64,000 bases of DNA from Hermatobates lingyangjiaoensis (Eukaryota; Arthropoda; Insecta; Hemiptera; Hermatobatidae): the NCBI GenBank assembly GCA_026182355.1, contig JAPFBL010000104.1, positions 1,109,501 to 1,173,500 of the forward strand, in the 5' to 3' direction. Positions 48,875 to 57,712 of the stretch are shown one piece after another. The notes below the pieces were generated by a model. The model did not search any database. It was not told the origin of the DNA and worked only from the letters and a program-made list of their open reading frames with translations. Positions within the stretch are counted from its first letter, which is position 1; the number at the start of each line of letters is the position of its first letter. A program made the translations under genes and the position numbers.

Positions 48875-51800
48875 GTTTATGTAAATATTTTTATAGTACA
48901 TAGTGTTTGTGATAATTATAATTCTATGTTTATAATACGATAGCATTTCTTGAAAAAAAAATAATCAGTCAACTAATTATTATTTTTCTTCTCTTATCTA
49001 CTTGTATTTTTATAATAGTATTGCTATTAACTTCTGTGGTACTACTGAGCTGTTGTAGTAATAATGAGCCTTTGTGCCACTATTAAGTCTTCGAATACTA
49101 ATAAGTATTTGATAAGTCTTCGGTACTACTTTATCTTCGATAAGGGTAGCCCAGTGACTTTGTGCTGGTCTCTGGTCATGTAGTTCTCGGGTTGAATTCT
49201 CATTCTCACCCTCGATTTCATCGTAGTGGAGATAACTAAAATTTGAACAATTCGTCCTTCGGAAAGAATGTTGAGCCATCGGTCCCGAGCATCAACGATG
49301 TCAAAAACTCGATAAAGACCACAACTCCAAGGACGTTTGTGCTAGGCAAAATGTAAAACTTCAAATTTAGAATCAATCCGGTAGTTTGGCTCTCCCATTA
49401 CTAAAATTGGGGTCAAATAATAAATGAACCGCTAAAAGCACTAAAAGGTAAAAGCCTATAAGTGTGGTCTTTTGGAAACACAAAATATGTGAAAATCAAA
49501 ATCAGAGTGATTGCATAACACCTTAATATTTCCAGTGAGAATCTGATATAATTCGATGACATTAAGCTCTCGCCTAGGGAACCATTTATTCAATGTTTTA
49601 GACAGTAAGCAAAATTTTATATATTGGAGTATTTATTATTACTTAAAGCTGGTAATTCAAGTTTATATAAAATATAATAATTTTAAATACCTTATTTATT
49701 GCAGCTAAGTGGAACATACGTAAATCAATCGAGTTACGTTTAAATACTGTGTATATGAACCCGTTTAGTAAGTAATCCAGTTAAGGGAAGTTTAAGCGTT
49801 AATGTAATCTCTTGACACTAATGAATCCCTGAGTAACTAGAACTGGTTAATGTTTTCTCTCTCTAACAGATAATAGGCTACTTAGTGCAATCCTATTTAC
49901 TGTAAACCATTTGACTTTGAGGTAATGGTGTAACATACACATGGATGACACACGATGACTTTCCTGCTTTTCACGAGCAGCATGTAATTTATTAACCACA
50001 ATATTCATACAGGCTGTATTATTCAAATTGTTATCAGACAGATAATTTTGCTGTGGTATCACTTAAATGCGCTGTCGCCACAGGGCTACAGTTTTGAGGT
50101 TTTGACTATATCGTCATCACATAGGCTCTTAGCACCCTGCAAGGGAGGGAGGCGGTGGGTGCATTCAAGCTCCAAGTTGGATGTTTTGCTTCTTGTCTTT
50201 GCCTGCCAAGTAGTACTGGGGAGCTGCACTTCTCCCATGATTGTCTGAACAGGGACCAGATGGTTGACATCTACCAGTAGGAAAATGTTGACTTATAGAG
50301 AAGACTTGATGACTGGTAACACTCTCAAAGTGTTTTCTGACTGTTGGACTTTCCTTCCTTTAGACAAGCTTTGAATTACTAAAAAAATCATAACTAAATA
50401 GCTAATATACAAATCATTGGTTCCAATAATCTATCTTTGGTCGCGTGTGAGTAAGCATTTTTAAAAAATTATTTATATATATCATTATCAATAGCAACTT
50501 TTTTATCATATAAGAACTATATAAGAACATATATAATTTTTAATATAGTGTCATTATATTGAACAAGTAGTGTATTAATTACTAAATCAACCATCTCTTT
50601 GAGTGTCCGAACTCACAAAATACATTTACTTTTGTAAGTTGTAATTACATCTTATCATTTTATCCTTCAATCACCCAGGGAGAAAATAGGAAAGTTCTGA
50701 GACCATTGAAGAGGACTTTTATCTCAGGACCAACTCAAAGAAAGGAAATTACAAACGATAAAGGCAGAGGTAGCAGGGAGGATGTTCACAGGGAATCCTC
50801 TAGTGTTCTATAAACAACCTCGTGTCTCCTGATTGTTGAGACCAGAAGAAAGAGGACTATAATAAAATAAGTGTATTTTGAAGTTTTAGAGTTATGTTGT
50901 CAATTGTCTGATTTGCAAAAATCAAAATCACTTTATTTTTTTTTTAAAGCCTACTGACATTGTGAACTTATTTTTTTTTACAAATTCTCTTGTAATATAA
51001 TCTGCGGTTTAGCAAAAAAAAATTCTGAATTAATTAAATGTACTTTAATGACACTTACTTGAAAAAAAGGAGCCTGCAGCTCTTCCTTCATAAAGAGCTA
51101 TTTTAAGGGAATTTTTGATTATAATCAGTAAAACAGTATTATGACTCTAAGCTTCAGAATTCATCATAAATCAATTATTATAACTCAAAACCTTCCTCAT
51201 TACAAAATCTGAAGTTTTATTTTCATAAGCTACTAAAACTTTCTTAATATACAACAATTTATAGTTAGTAGTTTAAGAGACAACAAAGGTTGTTTAAAAT
51301 CACATGTTCGGAAATCACAAGTAGGGAAGATAACGTATGGAATGCATGAAGAAAGTGAACGAAGTTGTTCAGAAATCACTTCTTTGGTCCTCTCCAAGCC
51401 GAATACAAACTACTGTTCAGACTCAAAGAAGGTACAATGTTATTACATGTTCTACAAAGAAATTTGTAAAAATTAAAATAAGTTACAGTTATGTGTCTGA
51501 CTTTGTTAAAGCTTGAGCAAGGGATGAAGGACAATCATTTAATAACACCCATTATTATGGCAATTCATCGCAAATGAATCTAGAAATAACTAACAATCTT
51601 ATAAAAAGGAAATTTGTAAATATCCGATGAATATCAAACAAGGGTAGAAAATTATCCGAGTAGAAGAAATTATTAGGCCATAAAAGTTGATTATTGGCAG
51701 GGAAAAGAAAAGGTTTTTGTGGGAAGGTGATTTCATTGTAATTTACAGTGATTTAAGAGAGCCCATAAAGGAAACAGGCCTCTAAGAGTAAAGGGCTTGC

Positions 51801-52188
51801 GAAGGGAGCTGAAAGTAAATGGTGGAATAATGGAAGAGCTTGCTTTTCAATTACACGCATTGTATGGTTAAGATTTGATAACGGTCAGTGTTGATAAACA
51901 GACAGGGGCGAGGGGACACGCGACAGTCCTTAGTCCCGACCAGAGGTAAACTGACCTTCCTTATCAATGATAAATAATCTGTATATTTCAAAACGATTTC
52001 TATCTTACTGAATCAGACACGTGACTCTCATTCTTACCTTAATATGAATATATCACTGTGTTTTATTGCTCACTTTTAAATCATCCCGTGACTCCAACGT
52101 TGAATATTAATATAAAAACAACCATTTCCTTGTTGAAGACAAATAAATTAAGTTAGAACGAATTATAAGATTGTTTATTCCAATGAGG

Positions 52189-52190
<2 letters not shown>
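48875..52190. other. No gene recognised
   Basis: Minus frame 49010-49279 and plus frame 50048-50248 are the longest and have no motif. 50080-50230 is GC-richer than its surroundings. No supported function. Confidence 0.45.
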
Positions 52191-52233
<43 letters not shown>

Positions 52234-52385
52234 ATATAAAGATTTTACATAAACACGTAAAATGATCACACCACAATATGAAATGGGAAAACAAGACTAA
52301 GATCTTTCAACCATAACAAACGGTCTTCGTCAGAGTCAAAAACCCAACGGCGTTGTTCTTCATATTGTGGTTTGATCATATATAT
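52191..52385. repeat. PLE-tail palindrome, family C, asymmetric, after (TA)n
   Basis: (TA)n (52191-52240) is followed by the inverted family C tail. The minus-strand core is CTGACGA (52327-52333), a hairpin and GAAA (52305-52308). The right arm is reduced to CATATTGTGGTTTGATCATA (to about 52380), so only the last 20 or so bases of the second tail are present. Confidence 0.8.
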
Positions 52386-52517
52386 AATTAAAATATGTAT
52401 TTATCATCCCTCATAATGTTTTGTCTTCCAAAAACCAGTTTTGTCTTCATTTACAAGAACTATTGAATGTACTACCACGATGTGACAAGGTAAACGTTCC
52501 TCAAAAACTCTGCTACA

Positions 52518-52766
52518 GTGGTACGTTATGTACTGGGAGATCTTCCCAACTCAATTGCAAAGCTAAAACTTGGCACGTTACCGTGCCGTAAGATCTCTCT
52601 TCCGTGCAGTGATGCCAGATCTTGGCACGTCATGAAACCACTGTATGGCAGTTACAGAGGAAGGAGATCTTCCACGAGATCTCCTCAACTGTGCCACAAT
52701 TGCAAAAGAAAAACGGCTAAAGGCAGAACTTTTTGGTTCAGTTTAGAAGGGAAAATAGAGAAGTAG
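52518..52766 (+). other. Unassigned open frame
   Basis: 82 codons, fairly GC-rich and with several GATCT words. It contains CHNCKRKT but no complete zinc-binding pattern. No family recognised, and it could be part of an unknown repeat. Confidence 0.15.
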
Positions 52767-53538
52767 GTGAATTCAGATATCATTAATTGAACGTATGTAT
52801 ATTTCATTTCATGGCTTGATCTAGGTTGATAATTTTATTATAATTATCGAAAAAAGAAAGGAGCACGTTTAAGTATTTTTAATTCATCTTGTAAAGGTTT
52901 TCAATTTTTATGTGTAACAGTTAAAGATTGACCCCTCTTTTTTCTAGGTCTAAATATTATACGTTGTGTGAGCCACATTTTAACATATTGATATACATAA
53001 TTTTTTATTCCATGAAGAATATTAAATCATTACTCATGCCATTTTATGCGCCAAAAAAAAAAAAAGAATATTGTACATGTAGTAGCAAAATACCAAACTG
53101 AGGTCAGTTAATTATGGTTTTAAATGAAAAAAGAAGGAGGGAAAAGTATTATCAATGAACAATTCTTATATAAATAATTTAATTGAACATTTTGATAGAA
53201 CATCTAAGACTACAATCACGGTATTCCATCAGTGCAAACATTAATCTAGTTGTTAAAAAATAAGAAATATTTCAAATGTTCATCTATTGAGGGATTATTG
53301 TAAATGAATAAGAATCGATAACTCCATGAGTACTTATTCCTATCACTCTCATTTGAATTATCCCCGCTATCCCCGCTCATCAATCCTAAATGCATTGTTT
53401 TCAACATACTTCCTTCGTTTCTTTCAACTGTGTTTGTGTGAGCCACGTTGTCTTATATGTAGCTTATTGCGTCAGTCTACCCTCAACTGAGCTAAGCATC
53501 CTCAAAAAGTCCCAGATCTTCCCTTCGTCAATGCAATA

Positions 53539-53574
53539 ATCAAAATCCCTGCTGACTTGAATTTTGATTATTGC
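53539..53574. other. Hairpin, 13-bp stem
   Basis: CAATAATCAAAAT and ATTTTGATTATTG are complementary around a short loop, within a 200-base GC-richer stretch of unknown origin (53470-53700). Confidence 0.7.
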
Positions 53575-53849
53575 TTCCATGTCTAAGTCTACCATCAGAT
53601 ATCTGACCTGATGACCTCAACACTCACGTAACTACTCCCACTAAGAACTTCGTAGGAGTTGTCCTACGACAAAACACTGATCTGTCCTCTTGGAGTCCCT
53701 TCTCCTTTTGGCTTCAATATATACATATTTGTTTTTTTATTTATTATTTTTCAGCATACTATCACTTATTTAAATCATGTAATTATGTGTATTATATTTT
53801 TATATTATATCATGCTGCTAGCTTAAATTGTACTTATTTATATTCACCT

Positions 53850-55228
53850 TTATAAATAAAATAATGATTTTGTCTGTACATTGCTTAGAACTGACTCATT
53901 TCAAGTTTTCTTTACGTTTCCTACATTGGAGAAACCGAATCCACACTTAGAAAAATTTCTGTCGGTTTGTCGGTTTGTCTGTTTGTCCGCAAAATTTTGT
54001 CACAAGTAAACTCAGCTACCATAAGACATATAAAGCTGAAACATTTACAGTAGATTTGTGTAGGTCTAACTTAAAATATAGGCTATGAATTGATTGGAAA
54101 TTCAACGTAGAAGTGAAGTTATGGACGTTTAACGCAAAAATGTTTGTCACAAGTAAACTCAGCCACCATAAGACATAGCAAGCTGAAACATTGACACTGG
54201 ATTTGTGTGTGCCTAACTTAAAATATGGGCTCTAAATAGATTGATAATTCAGTACAGAAGCGAAGTTATGGGGCTTTTAGTTGTATTTTCCTAACTTCAT
54301 AGACAAGCTTGTTTTGAAAATACACAGATGTGGCAAGTAGGTATTGTTAGTTGATTTTAATTTCAATTGAGCATATGAATATATTGCGTATTTGACATCA
54401 TTGAAATGGTGTTTCACAGAGTTGAGGATGTACTATCTATTGAGAATAAATGTTTTGTAAACGTGCAATTCTCAGGCCTTAATATGAACAGGCAGGAGAA
54501 ATCAACAAACAAGTTCTTACGCTATATGAAGCCGAGGAAAGAACTTACAAGTCAGTAAAGAGATTGGATTAGTGATGAAGAAGCAATTCATTATCTAATT
54601 GAATTTCTTGACTCTGAATTTATTTCTCCTGGACTGCCAGCTCATGAGTAAAAACTTAAAGTAGGAGCACCAATGATGCTGCAATTTATAGCAGTAACAA
54701 ATTTCATGTTACGAAACATGAGTGCCCCAAAAACTGTGCAACGGGACACGACTCTGAGTTCGTGCTCTACACAGATATGCCATAGAGGCGGACATAATGA
54801 CTGGATGTGGTATTGGGGAGTCTGTGTGTATACCACGCATACCATTGATTCCGAGCCACTGTCTGTTTCCGTTCAAATGATTGCAAAGTCCGTCAGAGTC
54901 TATTTCGCAATGACGTTAACTAAGTCCAAAGGGAGACTTTATCTAACGCAGGAATTCAAGTTAGCGAGACTAAGTTTTTCTCACATGGTCAACTGTAGTT
55001 TACTTGCTCAAGAGTCAGAGGTTTTTCTATTTGTTCTTCCATGAACCTGAAGGACAGACAGCTAATGTAGTGTATACAGAGGCATTTGTTTAACACTGTA
55101 CTAATAATGGTGTTTTCTACTATTCTATAATTTCTAATTATAGTATTAGTATAATACTATAATTGATATTTTGGAATACCAAGTATAATAGAATTTTTGA
55201 TTCCGTCAAAGACGGGTAAATTTGCTAG
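53850..55228 (+). mobile_element. Helitron, internally deleted copy 1
   Basis: A 5' part with GTTTGTCGGTTTGTCTGTTT and an internal repeat of about 147 bases (TTTGTCACAAGTAAACTCAG at about 53997, again at 54143) is followed by a broken helicase C-terminal region (54450-55093). The 3' end is GATTCCGTCAAAGACGGGTA, then AATTTGCTAG: a short GC-rich hairpin (CCGTC/GACGG) ending in CTAG at 55225-55228, followed by T. This is the classic Helitron terminus, which inserts between A and T without target duplication. Rolling-circle replication domains and the rest of the helicase are missing. The copy at 61124-62507 has the same deletion, so both derive from an already shortened element. The 5' limit was set from where the two copies stop matching. 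Confidence 0.88.
54450..55093 (+). pseudogene. Helitron helicase C-terminal remnant
   Basis: In shifting frames: CKRAILRP, then EINKQVLTLYEAEERTY, then SDEEAIHYLIEFLDSE, SPGLPAHE, KLKVGAPMML, LRNMSAPKTV, IMTGCGIGESVCIPRIPLIP, VRVYFAMTLTKSKGRLY and, to the end, PEGQTANVVYTEAFV and a stop at 55091-55093. These are the ordered landmarks of the Pif1-type helicase in animal Helitrons ('GLPPH.L.LKVGAP.MLLRN', 'IPRIPLIPS', 'FAMTINKSQGQTL', 'VVY.EA'). Several frameshifts and stops are present, and an inserted FIAVTNF interrupts MLLRN. The conserved FAMTINKSQGQT block is degraded to FAMTLTKSKGRL. The 123-codon plus frame and the opposite 67-codon frame listed by simple translation are partial readings of this remnant. 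Confidence 0.85.
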
Positions 55229-55276
55229 TTCATTATAATTTTTTCGTATAAATTCTATATTTATTTGGTGTACCTG

Positions 55277-55281
<5 letters not shown>

Positions 55282-55326
<45 letters not shown>
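55282..55326. repeat. (TA)n microsatellite, left of palindrome
   Basis: A pure AT/TA run directly abutting the family A palindrome. Confidence 0.95.
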
Positions 55327-55330
<4 letters not shown>

Positions 55331-55617
55331 AAAATAAAAAACGAAGGAAACACACAGAAAGACACAGACATAACTCACATCGATATTTCGACAATCGTCG
55401 TCATCAGGAGGTGCGAAGAGCGAAGAGCGAAGAGTCCCGCAGGAATACTGAGTACCGCCCTGTCTTCCTGCGGGACTCTTCGCTCTTCGCTCTTCGCACC
55501 TCCTGATGACGACGATTGTCGAAATATCGATGTGAGTTATGTCTGTGTCTTTCTGTGTGTTTCCTTCGTTTTTTATTTTATTGTAAAAAAGTCCGCTGGA
55601 CCGTTTCTTTTAATTGT

Positions 55618-55618
<1 letters not shown>
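55327..55618. repeat. Near-perfect PLE-tail palindrome, family A
   Basis: Arms 55327-55445 and about 55465-55585 are inverted copies of about 120 bases with almost no differences and a loop of about 18 bases (TACTGAGTACCGCCCTG). Both arms keep the core intact: plus strand CTGATGA (55503-55509), hairpin CGAC/GTCG, GAAA (55521-55524); minus strand CTGATGA (55401-55407) and GAAA (55386-55389). The right arm continues into AAAAGTCCGCTGGACCGTTT and then (TA)n. (TA)n also abuts the left arm. The same family is at 9857-10125. The nearby YIYIYI/CVCVCV open frames are microsatellite translations, not genes. Confidence 0.92.
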
Positions 55619-55694
<76 letters not shown>

Positions 55695-55712
55695 CTGTGT
55701 GTCTGTGTGTTT
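55619..55712. repeat. (TA)n followed by (GT)n microsatellite
   Basis: TA run to about 55667, then a GT run with a few CTGT interruptions to about 55712. Confidence 0.95.
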
Positions 55713-56394
55713 AAATTAAATTTTATTAAATTAAATAAATTTATTGTTAGTCTCTTCAATGGGCCTTCACTTAATTTTTAGGAAATTACATTTCAATATT
55801 TTTCATTGAATAAAGTTCATATATATTTATTTCACTTAGTTGAATATTTAATCTTAGAACAATTTGGGATAGAAATTATTAATAAAAACATCACTCGAGT
55901 ACTAAAAAGAGCAACCTGAATTCTATTTCCATTTTAGACTCTCATCTTTAATGTTTTTTCACTAGACCTCTCAGGCTGCAATTTTAAAAATTGTAAATCA
56001 ACCAAAGCAGAAGGACTCTTATTGGACGGAAACGTTTTTGTTTTTATTCTCTTTTTCTCTGAAAGGAAAACTAAATTTAATAAAATTGATGGTGTATCAA
56101 AATAGATTAACGAAGTTAATAAAATAAGTTACGAAGTTCAAACAAATTGTTTGTATTATACTCTAACCGCTTATATAAAGCGGTTAAACTCAAAACAAAG
56201 TTTAATTAATAAAATATCATAAAAATAATAAAAGCGGCTTAATGCTTGTAATTGATTACTTGTGCAATCCTTTATAGTGTGGTATTTACTTATATTAGTG
56301 CATTTCAAAAATTATGTCTCACTTAATTCTTCCCACTTAAAGATGTACAACTTGCGATACCGGTCGGATGGATACAACAATGATTCGGTTTTGT

Positions 56395-56523
56395 AGGCCT
56401 ACGAAAAAAAGTTTTAAATAAAAACAAAATCGTTGGTAAGGAGAGTTAAATTTGAACCTGAAGAACTGACCGAGTCCTGATAAAATTTTATTCTGTTTCT
56501 ACTTCACATTGATACTTTTATCA

Positions 56524-56560
<37 letters not shown>

Positions 56561-56565
56561 ATACA
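56395..56565 (+). repeat. PLE-tail fragment, family B, ending in (TA)n
   Basis: GAAAAAAAGTTTTAAATAAA, then GAACCTGAAGAACTGACCGA, then GTCCTGATAAAATTTTATTC, TTCTACTTCACATTGATAC and a (TA)n tract (56527-56565). This copy gives the clearest view of the family B tail running into the microsatellite. Confidence 0.7.
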
Positions 56566-56697
56566 TGGTGGTTAGTTTACCCACCAACTAAACCCTGTTG
56601 ACAGAAAATTAGCAAGAATGTTTGAAAAACTGCATAAAATAAAGTTTCATGTAATCAAGTGCATCGATTTCAATACAACATACATATAAATGTACTC

Positions 56698-56743
<46 letters not shown>

Positions 56744-56769
56744 ATTTGACATAAAATATATATATATAT
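56698..56769. repeat. (TA)n tracts
   Basis: Two TA runs (56698-56740 and 56757-56769) separated by AAGATTTGACATAAA, itself the distal word of the family C tail (compare AAGATTTTACATAAA at 52236). Confidence 0.9.
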
Positions 56770-57246
56770 GAATAATAATCAAAATAACACTTGATATAAT
56801 AGATGAATTAATTTACCACAATGAAAACAATTTTTGATACAAGGACGAAAAGAGTGCCTTGTTCATACACATAAGAAACAGTAATCATGTGATTAATTGG
56901 AATGAAGCAAATGAATTAATATACGTGTCTTCAGAAAGAAGAAGAAATATCGTGGAAAGTGCGCTCATAAAGAACTTTTATGAGAAGTTGATGAACAATA
57001 GCCTAGGACTCTACAAATTAGATGAAGTTTTGATTAATGGGATAATTAAACAGATGAAGACTTCATCATTAAACACATTCAGGGTTGCCATCAATTCTGC
57101 AAATTTCAATCAGCCAAGTTAACAAGTATTTATTGTTTTTTTTTTTTAGTTCACTTGCTCTCTGAAGATGTGTTAACGAAAGGCCTTAGAGCATTGTTTC
57201 AAAAATTGTTTTCATTGTGGTAAATTAATATATATATATATATATT
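56770..57246 (+). mobile_element. 5'-truncated PLE with inverted copy of its tail at the 5' side
   Basis: An endonuclease C-terminal coding remnant (56838-57122) is followed by a tail with CTGAAGA (57162-57168), a short hairpin and GAAA (57178-57181), then TTGTTTTCATTGTGGTAAAT and (TA)n at 57228-57246. Upstream, 56790-56838 is the exact inverse of that tail end (AATTTACCACAATGAAAACA). The copy is thus flanked by inverted tail pieces with (TA)n outside. This links the fold-back units in the window to a coding PLE (family E). Confidence 0.82.
56838..57122 (+). pseudogene. PLE endonuclease C-terminal fragment
   Basis: An open frame gives DEKSALFIHIRNSNHVINW, then NEANELIYVSSERRRNIVES, ALIKN and NNSLGLYKLDEVLING. 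The pattern 'H....H.I.W......RRNIVESALI......LGLYKLD' is the conserved C-terminal end of PLE endonucleases and is the same region as NGLFKLES in the element at 64-1545. No GIY-YIG core is included: the 5' truncation falls just after it. The frame is intact to its stop (57120-57122), unlike most remnants here, so the copy is young. There is no valid start codon, as expected of a truncation. Confidence 0.85.
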
Positions 57247-57413
57247 AATTTACCACAATAAACAATATGTATTAATTAAAATGCTCTTAAATAATAATGC
57301 TCTTAATTATTGAGAGCATTTTAATTAATTTATATTGTTTATTGTGATATTTAATTCATATATTACATCAAGAGTTTTGTTGATTATTAATTATTATATA
57401 TATATATATATAT
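57240..57413. repeat. Second family E palindrome, followed by (TA)n
   Basis: ATTAATTTACCACAATAAAC (57243) and its inverse near 57330-57350 flank a loop with AAAATGCTCTTAAATAATAA and an inverted GAGCATTTTAATTAA. From 57340 the sequence continues as the distal family E tail (compare 56770-56800 inverted: TTGATATAATAGATGAATTA) into (TA)n at 57391-57413. Confidence 0.75.
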
Positions 57414-57416
57414 ATT

Positions 57417-57712
57417 CGGTACAACCTCGCATCACGAATTTAATTCGTTCCCAGACCGAACTCGTTTGTGAATTACTCGTATCAAAAAACAATACTGTAC
57501 AGGTAATATGAAAAAAATTACTTGAACAAGAAATAATCATGTTTTAGTATTAATCTACTGAACTTAAAACAGAGACAATCTAGGCGTGAGGAAGACCGTC
57601 GCTGGTGCTACAAATTTTTACTCGTCTTACGAGACAAAAATTTTTATGAATGTCTGCTCGTAAAGCGAATTACTTGTACAAGGAGGTACTGGTACTACGA
57701 GATGCAACTGTA
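57417..57712. mobile_element. Tigger-like miniature element with inverted ends
   Basis: It starts GGTACAACCTCGCATCACGA then ATTTAATTCGTTCC and ends GGTACTGGTACTACGAGATG then CAACTG. The ends are imperfect inverted counterparts (TCG-rich 'CTCG...CGAATT' words). It has no coding sequence. It is related by word content (ACTCGTA, GTTCC, ACGAG) to 10986-11770. Confidence 0.5.

Noticed and set aside
50048..50248. GC-richer 66-codon ORF as a host exon
   Set aside because: No splice context, domain or homologue could be recognised. Kept only as unassigned sequence.
54642..54845. Minus-strand ORF repeated at 61483-61713 as a conserved small gene
   Set aside because: It is the antisense shadow of the Helitron helicase remnant, present twice because the Helitron is present twice.
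55516..55719. Open frames reading YIYIYI and CVCVCV
   Set aside because: They are translations of (TA)n and (GT)n microsatellites fused to a PLE tail, not genes. The same applies to the YIYIYI parts near 1577-1625 and 4400-4448.
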